Shown here piece by piece: positions 1-8,640 of a DNA stretch of 64,000 nucleotides. The notes below the pieces were generated by a model, which was not told the DNA's origin, made no database searches, and was given only the letters and a program-made list of their open reading frames with translations. Source of the DNA: Verrucomicrobiota bacterium (lineage in GTDB: Bacteria > Chlamydiota > Chlamydiia > Chlamydiales > JAEYWL01); assembly GCA_023428915.1 (NCBI GenBank), contig JAEYWL010000010.1, positions 3,758-67,757 on the forward strand, given 5' to 3'. Both the position numbers and the translations under genes were made by a program. The stretch's first letter is position 1, and every line of letters begins with the position of its first letter.

Positions 1-2
1 AC

Positions 3-1016
3 CCGCATTTTACTCTCGAGGAATACTTTTCCTCGCCAAATAATCAAGTCCCTGTCCAGCTAATTAAAGAAACAATAGAGGCCCATCCTAATAGCAATTT
101 TAACCCTATCTATCTTTATGGGCGCAGCGCTACAGGAAAAACGCATTTACTAATGGCTGCAGCGGCAGCCTATCGAAAAAAAGGAATAAAAGCGCTATAC
201 ACTCGGGCAGAAACTTTCACAGACCATGTCGTTGGAGCTATCCGCGCTGGGGAAATGAGCCAATTCCGGGAAACCTACCGCAATGCAGATGTCTTGATTG
301 TCGACGATGTGCATTTGTTTTCAAGAAAAGGAGCCACACAGGAAGAGTTTTTCCACACCTTCAACACCCTGCATTTATCCGGCAAACAAATTCTTCTTTC
401 CGCAAATTGTGCGCCGCAGGAGCTTGACCTCATCGAGCCCCGCCTCATTAGCCGCTTCGAGTGGGGAATTGTGCTGCCGCTTGAGCCTCTATCACAGGCA
501 GAAATGCGGGAAGTTGTACGCCAGAAAGCAATGGCCCTGCAGTTTCCGCTAAATGAAAGGATTTTAGATTTTCTGCTGGAAATTTTTCCCACAGGGCTTA
601 AGTCAGTCGTGAAAGGCTTGGAAGCCCTGATTTTGCGTTCTCATTTGCAAAACCGGGCTAGCTCCACTTCTTTAACGGTTCCTGCTGTTAAAAATATCCT
701 TTCAGATCTAATTGCCGATGAGGAAAAAAATGCTTTAACTCCTGGCAGGATCCTTCAAGGCGTGGCTGAATTCTTTGGCATTCGCGTAGAAGATCTTCAG
801 GGCAAATCACAGGCGCGCGAATGCGTGCTGCCGAGGCAGCTTGCCATGCAGCTCTGCCGCTCGCAATTAAAGCTGCCCTACATGAAAATCGGAGATCTTT
901 TTTCCCGCGATCATTCTACTGTAATGTCAGCCATTAAAAAAGTTGATGAGGGCATTGCAGAGGGGGATAATGCCCTCCACACTGCCCGCACGGCAATTCT
1001 TAAAAAACTCCACTAA
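3..1016 (+). CDS. dnaA: Chromosomal replication initiator DnaA (5' partial)
   Basis: AAA+ initiator that binds origin DnaA boxes and opens the origin. The reading frame is open back to the window edge, so the N-terminus (domain I and the start of domain III) is missing; an internal Met at 153 lies after the Walker A and is not the start. Visible are the P-loop GRSATGKTH (about bases 120-145), the Walker B VLIVDDVHLF (about 291-320) and the C-terminal DNA-binding signature DHSTVMSAIKKV (about 910-945). Chlamydiae usually carry two DnaA paralogs; adjacency to yidC matches the Chlamydia DnaA1 locus. It converges on yidC with a long palindrome between them. The family call is secure; which paralog it is remains an inference from position. 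Confidence 0.95.
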   Translation, partial: PHFTLEEYFSSPNNQVPVQLIKETIEAHPNSNFNPIYLYGRSATGKTHLLMAAAAAYRKKGIKALYTRAETFTDHVVGAIRAGEMSQFRETYRNADVLIVDDVHLFSRKGATQEEFFHTFNTLHLSGKQILLSANCAPQELDLIEPRLISRFEWGIVLPLEPLSQAEMREVVRQKAMALQFPLNERILDFLLEIFPTGLKSVVKGLEALILRSHLQNRASSTSLTVPAVKNILSDLIADEEKNALTPGRILQGVAEFFGIRVEDLQGKSQARECVLPRQLAMQLCRSQLKLPYMKIGDLFSRDHSTVMSAIKKVDEGIAEGDNALHTARTAILKKLH

Positions 1017-1039
1017 GTCGAAATACGTCAAAATAAGCA

Positions 1040-1091
1040 ATTTGGATCGAGTAGGAGGGAGTCTTATGACTCCCTCCTACTCGATCCAAAT
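1040..1091. terminator. Perfect 24-bp-arm palindrome between dnaA and yidC
   Basis: Arms at 1040-1063 and 1068-1091 are exact reverse complements around a 4-base TTAT loop. It lies between two convergent genes, so a bidirectional terminator is the simplest reading. There is no long T-tract directly after either arm, so a palindromic repeat element is an alternative. Confidence 0.6.
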
Positions 1092-1149
1092 CGATTTTCT
1101 TAAGTTGACGACATTGGGCTTACGTTTGTGGCTACATGCTATCCGCCTT

Positions 1150-3612
1150 TTAGCGGGCTTTTTTTACTGCAGGTTTTACCACTTCAACTTTAGCAGCAGC
1201 AGATTTCATGCTGCGCTGCGTCCACCATTGCTGCAGGATGCCTAGCAATAGCGAGGAAATCCAGTAGATGTTCAAGCCGGATGGCACATGGTAGAACATA
1301 ATGGCAAATACAATGGTCATAATGTTGCCCATAGCTTTTTGCTGCCTTTGCTGATCCGTCATCAGCTTAGGATCTGCAGGCACAGTAGAAGACATCCTTT
1401 GCTGGATGAACATCACTACTGCGAAAAGGATGGGCAGCAGGTGAAATTCAGTGCCAATAAAGAAAATGGGGTAATGCCAGCTGAAAAGCACGTCCGGAGC
1501 GGCTAGATTGTCGATCCAGCCGGGAATAAAGCTTGCGCCGCGCAATTCAAAGGTGGACTTTAACAAGTCAAACATCCCCACAAGAAAAGGCAATTGGATA
1601 AGCAATGGCAAGCAGCCGGAGAATGGATTGACGCCTCGTTCGCGGTACAGGTTTGCAATTTCCAATTGCATTTTTTTCGGGTCTTTCTTGTAGCGCTCTT
1701 GCAGGGCTGTGACTTCAGGGGCCACTTGCTGCATCTTAATCATTGACTTCATCGACCAAGTATTCAAAGGGTATAAAATAATCCTAAGCACAACTGTCAA
1801 TAGGATAATGGATAAGGCCCAAGAATTGGTCAGGCTATGGAAGAACTTCATTAAAATTAGCAGGAATTGTGCAAAAGGCTCGGAAATAAAGGTAAAGATC
1901 CCGTGAGATGTTTGGCAGGCAATATAGTCCGGATTGTAACCGGTAGCGGGGTCAGAGAAGGTGTTATCTACAGTTTTTAGGACTGAGTCGGCAAAGGGGC
2001 CGGCAAAAATCCTAAACGACATTGTGCCGCCAGTATTTTTGAGCGGCAGGAAAAGATTATAGCCGGGCATTTCAGCTGCCTTAAAACGTTCATACTCCTG
2101 GTCAATCTCGGTCAAGCGGGAGGGGACTGTGACTCCTGACACCTGAATTGCTTTATAGCCAGGGTCAACCTCGCTTAACGGATCTAAGATCATACCGAGG
2201 AAGCCGTTAGAGTTGCACAGCCAGTCTGGTTTAATGGAAGTGACTGTCACAGGGTCCTGAGGCAGATTTAAACTCTCCACTTTAGGCTTTTTATTGACAG
2301 TGACCCGGTATTTTAAAGCAGGAGCGATAGCTCCTGAAATCCATTCAACTTCAGGAATACCTGTAGATAGCCATAAGCCGCGGCTGTCGCCTTCTACTTT
2401 AACTGTTAAGTTAACAGCGTAAGGCGCTTCAGCATCGCTGCCGGCAAATTCGAAAGTCTTGGTTATGCGGCGATGGGGCTGCACGCCTTCAAATACAATT
2501 TTCTTGCTGGTAAATTCTTTAACTTCATATTCCAGCTCCGCCAGTTCCGGGTATTCCGATACGATGTTGAAAGCATAGTAAGCTGGCTGCAGGCGGATGG
2601 TTTTAAATGGGGGACGTTCGATTAAGTCGCGGCGTAAAAGAGGGTAGTAGCCGCCCAGCACTCCTTTTTTTGGCTCTTCTGAGCCGGCTGTGTAATAAGG
2701 ATGAGAGGGGAACATCGCATTTTCAGCATGGTATTTCACCATGTCGCGGTCAAAATCGATTTCCTTGACAACGCTTTTGGGATGGGTTTCGCTTTGGAAA
2801 GGGAGGTTGATTTCTACCAGGGCCCCGCCATAATTAGAAAATACTAACTGCTGTGTGCCGTTTTCCAAGACATAAAATTTCTCTTCGCCTCTTTTACCTT
2901 TAATAGCAGTTATTTGCTTCTCCGCTTGAAAATAGCGGTTAAGCCCTTCGATTTTGTCAAAGGGAGCAAAGGCATTGTAGTAGGAAAGATAAATGCCTGC
3001 CGGCACCCATTTATTATCCTTTTGGGCAAAAACAAAACCTGTAGTTTTAGGCATCTTGGCATGGTATTCGTCAGGAAACTCTTTGCCAAGCTGATTTAGA
3101 GGAAGAACAATTTGCCCGTCTTGGTAGTCGCCAGGCGTCTCTAACCCTTGATACTGGGCGTCCAAGGGAAAGTAAAGTTGCACAGGATATACGCCAAGTT
3201 CCGGCAGCGCTAGAAATGGCAATGCTTTAGCATCACCTTGGCCATATAAGGCTAATCCGCTTTGCTGCAGATTATCGGAAAGCAAAGGAAGAGATCCTTC
3301 ATCGCTAAAAATTTCTTTTGGTGCTGCTTCCCTATCCATGATGACAAGCAAAGTATCATTTTGGCGGATAGCTAAACCGGCAGATTCTTTTTTGTCTGCA
3401 TCATAGTATACAGCTGCAAGCGGCAGCTGCTCGACAGCTACTTTTCTTTTAGAAATATCTGTGAGAAGTTCTTGCTTTTTCTTTTCTCTGGCGACTTTTT
3501 GCTGCTCATACCACTCCTTGTTGCGGTCTTGATCGAGGTAAGTAAAAAAGGCGTTAACCCCAAACATTGCCGCCGTTAGGATTAAAACAAAAAGAATGCT
3601 TCTTTTATCCAT
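1150..3612 (-). CDS. yidC: Membrane protein insertase YidC (long chlamydial form)
   Basis: Inserts proteins into the inner membrane, with or without SecYEG. At 820 residues it is far longer than the roughly 550 of E. coli YidC, as is usual in Chlamydiae. An N-terminal signal-anchor (about 5-24) precedes a large periplasmic domain. The conserved insertase core lies at about 590-800, with the motif NPFSGCLPLLIQLP and several membrane helices. A basic tail (PAVKKAR) ends the protein, as expected for ribosome contact. The ATG at 3612 starts a direct hydrophobic segment, which supports the start. Upstream in the same orientation are a beta-barrel gene and ispH, 36 bases away, so cotranscription is possible. 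Family assignment is strong. Confidence 0.95.
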   Translation of the reverse strand: MDKRSILFVLILTAAMFGVNAFFTYLDQDRNKEWYEQQKVAREKKKQELLTDISKRKVAVEQLPLAAVYYDADKKESAGLAIRQNDTLLVIMDREAAPKEIFSDEGSLPLLSDNLQQSGLALYGQGDAKALPFLALPELGVYPVQLYFPLDAQYQGLETPGDYQDGQIVLPLNQLGKEFPDEYHAKMPKTTGFVFAQKDNKWVPAGIYLSYYNAFAPFDKIEGLNRYFQAEKQITAIKGKRGEEKFYVLENGTQQLVFSNYGGALVEINLPFQSETHPKSVVKEIDFDRDMVKYHAENAMFPSHPYYTAGSEEPKKGVLGGYYPLLRRDLIERPPFKTIRLQPAYYAFNIVSEYPELAELEYEVKEFTSKKIVFEGVQPHRRITKTFEFAGSDAEAPYAVNLTVKVEGDSRGLWLSTGIPEVEWISGAIAPALKYRVTVNKKPKVESLNLPQDPVTVTSIKPDWLCNSNGFLGMILDPLSEVDPGYKAIQVSGVTVPSRLTEIDQEYERFKAAEMPGYNLFLPLKNTGGTMSFRIFAGPFADSVLKTVDNTFSDPATGYNPDYIACQTSHGIFTFISEPFAQFLLILMKFFHSLTNSWALSIILLTVVLRIILYPLNTWSMKSMIKMQQVAPEVTALQERYKKDPKKMQLEIANLYRERGVNPFSGCLPLLIQLPFLVGMFDLLKSTFELRGASFIPGWIDNLAAPDVLFSWHYPIFFIGTEFHLLPILFAVVMFIQQRMSSTVPADPKLMTDQQRQQKAMGNIMTIVFAIMFYHVPSGLNIYWISSLLLGILQQWWTQRSMKSAAAKVEVVKPAVKKAR

Positions 3613-3648
3613 ATGTTAATTCATCTCACGTAGTTGGATATCTATCCG

Positions 3649-4566
3649 TTAAAAAAAATATTGCACAAAAATTGATGCTGTCCAGGATTGCCAGTTAACA
3701 GCATTAAACTTGGTGTGAAAGGTTAAAGGGGCGCTGCTTCCGTTATCTGTTTCGACAAGAGCGGTTACTTTATCTACCCCATCTTCTGCCCTCCAAGTCT
3801 GAAAAACTCCTTTTAAGCCCAGCTCTAAACAATCGGTTAGGGGAAAGGCAAGGCCGCTTTTGAGCACTATGCCATATCCATTGGCCTCATGGGTGAAATT
3901 GTCGATGATGTCGCTGCGTAAGTTCCAGTGGCCTGAGCCGTCAAAGCGCGCAAAGTGATATTCAGCGGCGCCCCACAATCTAACCCCCATAATTGCAGCC
4001 CAAGAAAGATCAAGGCCTAACCAGGGGCCATACCATGTGGCTGTGTAAGTACTATCAAGTCCTTGTATGGGGCCAAGGGCGCCAGGGAATTCTGAAATCA
4101 CCAGTTTGCCATCGTGCATGCATAGATGCTGCCCATGCACAGAATAACCAACCACTGGTGCAATAATGGCTTGATTGTTTAGGAAGCCAAATAGGTACCC
4201 GGCTCCTGCAGAAGCGTCATAGGCGTAATCGCCATCAGAGCGGGCATAAGATCGGGAAAATTCTTCAGTACGCTGATTTCCGTGGTAATCTGAATCTCTG
4301 TTATTTCCTGAAAAAATGCCCGCAATATCCCCATTGGCACGCATATAAATATTGTAGTTATTGCTGTAGGCGGCTTCTAATGAAACCTCTACGCTTTTGA
4401 CTTCGCGCCATTTAAGTTCAGACAGGATATTTGGCTGATCATTAAATCCTGCAATACTCCAATCCAATTGATCTTCACGGTAGCCGATGCCGCCTTGCAC
4501 AGTTAAATTGGCATAGGCAGAGGCGCTAATAATACATAAGGCAAATAAGGCGCGGGTAAAAATCAT
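3649..4566 (-). CDS. Probable outer-membrane beta-barrel protein
   Basis: A 305-residue protein with an N-terminal signal peptide (basic MIFTR, hydrophobic core, cleavage probably after the ASAYA stretch near residue 19). The body alternates polar and aromatic residues in strand-sized blocks, and the last residues (SIFVQYFF) end in Phe, the classic barrel-assembly signal. These features support an outer-membrane barrel, possibly related to the porin-like proteins of Parachlamydiales. I cannot name the family. Its ATG overlaps the ispH stop by one base (TAATG), so translation is probably coupled to ispH. No enzymatic motif was seen. Confidence 0.7.
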   Translation of the reverse strand: MIFTRALFALCIISASAYANLTVQGGIGYREDQLDWSIAGFNDQPNILSELKWREVKSVEVSLEAAYSNNYNIYMRANGDIAGIFSGNNRDSDYHGNQRTEEFSRSYARSDGDYAYDASAGAGYLFGFLNNQAIIAPVVGYSVHGQHLCMHDGKLVISEFPGALGPIQGLDSTYTATWYGPWLGLDLSWAAIMGVRLWGAAEYHFARFDGSGHWNLRSDIIDNFTHEANGYGIVLKSGLAFPLTDCLELGLKGVFQTWRAEDGVDKVTALVETDNGSSAPLTFHTKFNAVNWQSWTASIFVQYFF

Positions 4567-5498
4567 TATTTTCCTAAGGTCAAAAGGGGCTTAGGCAGGC
4601 CAAAAACGACATCTTCTTGTGTAAAAACGACATCTTCTACAGAGTTGACGCCCAGATCGATTAAACGTTGGATGCAGCGCTGCACGATCTCTTCAGGAGT
4701 TGAAGCACCTGCTGTAAGGCCGATGGTGTTTACTCCGGCAAGCCAGTTTGGCTCGATCTCATTCTCATTATTAATGAGATGGGCCTTAATTCCCCTTTTT
4801 AAAGCTACCTCGACCAAGCGGTTGGAGTTTGAGCTTTTAGGGTCGCCAACTACGAGCACTAAATCAGTCTGGTCTGTAATTTCTCTTAGGGCCATTTGCC
4901 TATTAGTGGTCGCATAGCAAATTGAGGAACTGGGCAGAGTTTCAATTTGCGGGTATTTAGCTTGGAGGGCTTCTGTTATATCTTTAACATCGTCAAGGCT
5001 AAGCGTAGTCTGGGTAATGTAAAATAGTTTATCTTGCTGTGTGAAGCTAAGTTTTTCCACATCGCTTACTGACTCAATAATCGTTGTGACATCCGGTGCT
5101 TCGCCAGCTGTCCCAATGATTTCGACATGGTTTTTGTGGCCGATTAACAGGATTTGGTAACCCATGGCGGCAAACCGTTTTACAGCAGAGTGTACACGTG
5201 TTACAAGCCCGCAGGTTGCATCGATCTCAATTAGCTGCCGTTGTTTAGCTTGTTCACGAACTGCAGGCGAGACTCCATGAGCGGAATAAATTAAACGGGC
5301 TCCTACCGGGACATCATTTAAATCTTCAATAAAAATGGCACCCTTGGCCTTTAATTGATCTACCACATAGCGGTTATGTACAATTTCATGTTTTACATAA
5401 ATAGGAGCGCCCCATAAGCTAATAGCCTTTTCAACACTCTCTATGGCTCTTTCAACACCAGCGCAAAACCCTCTGGGTTTTGATAATAACAGTTTCAT
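4566..5498 (-). CDS. ispH: 4-hydroxy-3-methylbut-2-enyl diphosphate reductase
   Basis: Last enzyme of the MEP isoprenoid pathway: an iron-sulfur reductase making IPP and DMAPP. The three cluster cysteines are visible in PRGFCAGVERAI (N-terminus), IDATCGLVTRVH (about 95) and SSICYATTNRQ (about 195), along with the KHEIVHN and TAGASTPE motifs. About 310 residues is the normal length. The longer frame starts at a TTG at 5507, but the ATG at 5498 has an AAAGG ribosome site about nine bases upstream and gives the canonical MKLLLSKPRGF start, so I chose it. It overlaps the downstream barrel gene by one base. Confidence 0.95.
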   Translation of the reverse strand: MKLLLSKPRGFCAGVERAIESVEKAISLWGAPIYVKHEIVHNRYVVDQLKAKGAIFIEDLNDVPVGARLIYSAHGVSPAVREQAKQRQLIEIDATCGLVTRVHSAVKRFAAMGYQILLIGHKNHVEIIGTAGEAPDVTTIIESVSDVEKLSFTQQDKLFYITQTTLSLDDVKDITEALQAKYPQIETLPSSSICYATTNRQMALREITDQTDLVLVVGDPKSSNSNRLVEVALKRGIKAHLINNENEIEPNWLAGVNTIGLTAGASTPEEIVQRCIQRLIDLGVNSVEDVVFTQEDVVFGLPKPLLTLGK

Positions 5499-5523
5499 AG
5501 CTAGCAACCTTTAAATAAAAGCT

Positions 5524-5566
5524 AAGTAAAAATAGGAGTTATAATAGGGGTTCTCCTATTTTACTT
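5524..5566. other. Imperfect inverted repeat upstream of ispH
   Basis: The segment around 5524-5538 (AGTAAAAATAGGAG) is nearly complementary to 5553-5566 (CTCCTATTTTACT). It lies between ispH and the divergent small-protein gene. It could be a leader hairpin or a terminator-like remnant; no function can be assigned. Confidence 0.35.
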
Positions 5567-5724
5567 CAAACCCAAGTTGCTTCTCTTAGGATCATTACAA
5601 TAAAGAGGAAACAAAGCTGAAATTTTGCGAATGCAGAAAGCAAACAGGGTTTTAATTTCATTGCACAAATTTATTAGCCTTGCTATTTCTTAAAAATATA
5701 ATTTTAAACCAAAGGGAAGGTTCT

Positions 5725-6009
5725 ATGGATATTGTAAGTTTGTTAACCAACGTTATTGGCGGCGGTGTTGGCGGGGGACTTTCAGGTGCGGCTCTAAAAG
5801 AGAAAAGTCTTGGCGCTATGGGCAACATTGTTGCTGGTATGGTAGGAGGCACAGCGGGTAGTTATATTCTGCAAGCTGTTGGCCTTTTGCAAATGCTCGG
5901 AATTGCAGATATGACCGTCGGATCATTAGCGGCAGAAGGCGGAGTCGCTGCAGTTATAGGAGCCATTACAACCGCAGCAGCCGGCTTTATTAAAAATAAG
6001 GCTAGCTAA
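5725..6009 (+). CDS. Small glycine-rich membrane protein, function unknown
   Basis: A 94-residue protein beginning MDIVSLLTNVIGGG. The frame is open upstream to 5680, but ATG 5725 has the strong site AAGGGAAGG four bases before it and gives a more usual start. Gly/Ala-rich hydrophobic segments (about 10-25, 30-55 and 65-90) suggest two or three membrane or membrane-associated helices with GxxxG-like packing. Similar small Gly-rich proteins occur widely in bacteria without known roles. It stands alone between ispH (divergent) and a nested palindromic repeat region. It is probably real, given the start signal and composition, but the function is unknown. Confidence 0.6.
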   Translation: MDIVSLLTNVIGGGVGGGLSGAALKEKSLGAMGNIVAGMVGGTAGSYILQAVGLLQMLGIADMTVGSLAAEGGVAAVIGAITTAAAGFIKNKAS

Positions 6010-6026
6010 AAAATATGGTCTGAATT

Positions 6027-6275
6027 AGTCCCTTAAAGAGACAATGGACAATGGGGACGCCAGCGACCTTATGGACTTAAAGGACTAAGCCCTAATCATT
6101 TGTCCCTGGAGTCTCTGGCGTCCCTATGAGACAGCTGCATAAGTCAGATTTAGCTATATCAAATGACATTATGGACCTTAACGACGCCGAAGACATTTAC
6201 GACAAGCAATTGGCGCTTAGTCCATTAAGTCCATAAGGTCCATGGCGTCGTTAAGGTCCATTGTCCCTTTAAGCG
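6027..6275. repeat. Nested inverted copies of a 64-68 bp palindromic element
   Basis: A copy at 6212-6275 begins GGCGCTTAGTCC and matches, with few changes, the element at 50821-50888. A degenerate inverted copy lies at about 6029-6092. In addition, 6171-6188 is the exact reverse complement of 6244-6261 (18 bp). The whole 286-base gap can therefore fold into large hairpins. No gene is visible in it. Confidence 0.75.
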
Positions 6276-6295
6276 TCTAACTCAGACTGTAGCAG

Positions 6296-6769
6296 TTATA
6301 TCTTTTTTTCTTTTTCCAGGTAAGAGAGGATGCCTTCACAGGCATCCTCGAGCATATCGAGAACTAGTTCAAAGCCGGCTTCGCCTTGATAATAAGGATC
6401 AGGCACATCCTGCCCTTTATAGACAGCACTAAAATCATTGATGAGGTGCAGCTTGGCTTTCTCTTCAGCGGTTGCAGCATACTTGTATAAGTTATGCAGC
6501 ACTTCATGGTCGGCGGCCAAAATCAAATCGTAATAAGCAAAGTTTTCTTTCTCGATCATCTTGGCCCGGGAAGAAAGCATAAAGCCTCGCATCTGTGCAG
6601 CTTTTAGCATGCGGTGGTCAGGATAAGCGCCTAAATGCCAGTCGCCTAAACCGCAGCTGGAAACTTCAACTTCTTGGCTGCCGGCTTTGGCCATATGCCG
6701 GAGAATTTCTTCTGCAGCCGGTGAGCGGCAAATGTTGCCTAAACAGACAAATAATACTTTCGCGGTCAT
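6296..6769 (-). CDS. Low-molecular-weight protein-tyrosine phosphatase
   Basis: A cytoplasmic phosphatase of the arsenate-reductase-like LMW-PTP family, which hydrolyses phosphotyrosine through a cysteine phosphoenzyme. The catalytic P-loop CLGNICRS (CX5R) is at residues 9-16 and the general-acid motif VPDPYYQG is near 121-128; length (157) is typical. The gene lies 12 bases downstream of a Ser/Thr kinase of the same strand, so the two may be cotranscribed and act on related signalling. Target proteins are unknown. Other members dephosphorylate sugar-export kinases, but no such kinase is nearby. Confidence 0.92.
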   Translation of the reverse strand: MTAKVLFVCLGNICRSPAAEEILRHMAKAGSQEVEVSSCGLGDWHLGAYPDHRMLKAAQMRGFMLSSRAKMIEKENFAYYDLILAADHEVLHNLYKYAATAEEKAKLHLINDFSAVYKGQDVPDPYYQGEAGFELVLDMLEDACEGILSYLEKEKKI

Positions 6770-6781
6770 GATTCCTCAACT

Positions 6782-8635
6782 CTATTGAACGTCTGCGGCG
6801 CAGCGGAAGCCGTAGGTGCCGTTTACTGTACCGGGATTGTTCCGATGCCTTCGAGAGCAGCGCAAGTCTTCTTTCAAGCTCTTCCAGCAGCCGCCTCTAA
6901 GCACCCTATAAACACCTTGTAATGGTCCTTTAGGGTTTTCCGGTTCCTGAATGGACACTTCGTAGTAATTATAGCTATACCAATCCTGGCACCATTCATA
7001 CACATTGCCGGCCATATCATAAATCCCTTGCTGGTTAGGGGCATAGCTCATTACAGGTGTGGTGTCCGCGCTGAAGAAGTTAGCTTCGCTTTTTTCAATG
7101 TCATCTCCTGACGGGTAGAGAGTTTTGTCTAAGCCATTAGCTGCAGCCACTTCCCACTCTGCTTCGGTAGGAAGCCGCTTACCAACCCATTTGGCATAAG
7201 CTACGGCGCCATACCAAGTAACGCCAACCACAGGATGTTTTGCATACCCTGATTCAATGCTGATCCGGCCCCCGCTGCGCTTAATGCGTGATTCCCTAAG
7301 GCGGATAATGTCGTTGTGGTTGCTATCTTTTTCGCCGCCCATAACTTCAAGAAAACGTACGAACTGTTCATTGGTAACGGGGTGGATGTCGATGGCAAAA
7401 CTAGCGAGAGATATTTGGTGCTTAGGGGTTTCATCGCGATTGCCGTCATTGCTGCCGCGCATGAAGTTGCCGCCCTGGATGACCACCATATCAGTCAAGA
7501 GCGGATTAATGTTCTTAACTTCTTTGCGTTCCGGTTGATAGTGCTTTACAGTTGAATCTATTTGAAATACAGCTGCCGGATCAGGGTCGTGCTGAGGGCG
7601 ATCGATTTGCGGGCGGTGGATAACCGGTTTTAAACCGCTGGATTGCTGGGAGAAAACTTCTTCGCGATTTTCGCTTGCGGCATTTGCCGGAGTAAATGCC
7701 GCCGCAGCAGCTTTTTTGCCTTTTTGAATATCTTTTAAAAATTCTGACAAAGAGTCAGGGCGGCGCGCGGGGTCGGCTTGCAAGCAGGCATGAACTAATC
7801 TATCCCAATCATGTTGGTATTCCGGAACTTTAAAAGACGGCATGTCAAAAATTGCTTCAGGCAGCTCGCGGCAAATCAAATAATAGGCCAACGTTCCAAA
7901 TGCATAGGCATCGGTTTTGGCATCAATGGGGACGGGGTAATCTAAACGGCGCTGCTCCGGCGCAAGAAAAGCATAAGTTTGTAAGAAAGAAGCGTGCAAG
8001 GGGAGCAGTTTTTGCGTATCGATAGGGGGATTGGGATATTTATCAGCGTCATTTTTAAGCGTATCGGCTACAGTTTTTAGGGTGCGATTTAAAACAGCTC
8101 CTGTTCCGATAATTCTTGAAAGGCCGAAATCAGTAATAAATGGATCGTGTGCAGTTTTTCCTTTACCGATCAAAATATTATTGAGCTTCAAATTGCGGTG
8201 CACAATGCTCTTGCCGCTAATTTTTTTACTATGGGCATAATCAAGCGCTTCTGCTATGCAACTCAAAATATGCGATAGCTCAGCCTCTTCCAGCTTCCTG
8301 CTGCGTGAAGTGAGAAATTGCGCTAGATTGGTCGTTTCTCCCAGCCCGTCTACAATACAATCAGTTACTAGAAAATATTGCCCCTGGGCAAAAGAGATAT
8401 TGTGTATTTTTACAATGTGAGGATGATCTAAAGTGGCTAAAACACCGACATCTTCCTCAAAGCGCTGAATAAAGCTCCTATCGCTAGCTAATTCCTCAGG
8501 CAGTATTTTGACTACGTATTGCTTTTTCATGAAGAGATGTTCCGCCAAAAAAACTGTTCCCAGCGAGCCTTGGCCAATTTGCTTAATCAGCCGGTAATCT
8601 CCTAATGTACGCGCTTCCATCAACTTCCTCATCAC
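6782..8635 (-). CDS. pkn1: Pkn1-type Ser/Thr kinase with FGE/sulfatase-modifying domain; HRD Asp replaced
   Basis: Hanks-type kinase domain (about 10-300) followed by a formylglycine-generating-enzyme-like domain (about 375-615, from MVVIQGGNFMRGS to YGFRCA). This is the architecture of chlamydial Pkn1, and the length (617) matches. Seen are the glycine loop GQGSLGTV (21-28), the ATP-anchoring lysine in VVKIL (43) and DFG (169-171). The catalytic loop reads HRNLKLNN (146-153), so the usual catalytic Asp is Asn (codon AAT). That could abolish or alter phosphotransfer. There is no membrane segment. It sits between a TPR gene (5 bases upstream) and a phosphatase gene, as one likely operon. Confidence 0.9.
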   Translation of the reverse strand: MMRKLMEARTLGDYRLIKQIGQGSLGTVFLAEHLFMKKQYVVKILPEELASDRSFIQRFEEDVGVLATLDHPHIVKIHNISFAQGQYFLVTDCIVDGLGETTNLAQFLTSRSRKLEEAELSHILSCIAEALDYAHSKKISGKSIVHRNLKLNNILIGKGKTAHDPFITDFGLSRIIGTGAVLNRTLKTVADTLKNDADKYPNPPIDTQKLLPLHASFLQTYAFLAPEQRRLDYPVPIDAKTDAYAFGTLAYYLICRELPEAIFDMPSFKVPEYQHDWDRLVHACLQADPARRPDSLSEFLKDIQKGKKAAAAAFTPANAASENREEVFSQQSSGLKPVIHRPQIDRPQHDPDPAAVFQIDSTVKHYQPERKEVKNINPLLTDMVVIQGGNFMRGSNDGNRDETPKHQISLASFAIDIHPVTNEQFVRFLEVMGGEKDSNHNDIIRLRESRIKRSGGRISIESGYAKHPVVGVTWYGAVAYAKWVGKRLPTEAEWEVAAANGLDKTLYPSGDDIEKSEANFFSADTTPVMSYAPNQQGIYDMAGNVYEWCQDWYSYNYYEVSIQEPENPKGPLQGVYRVLRGGCWKSLKEDLRCSRRHRNNPGTVNGTYGFRCAADVQ

Positions 8636-8640
8636 TTACT

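Noticed and set aside
943..1245. 100-codon plus-strand frame across the dnaA end and the palindrome
   Set aside because: Overlaps dnaA and yidC and includes the terminator-like palindrome; no start signal.
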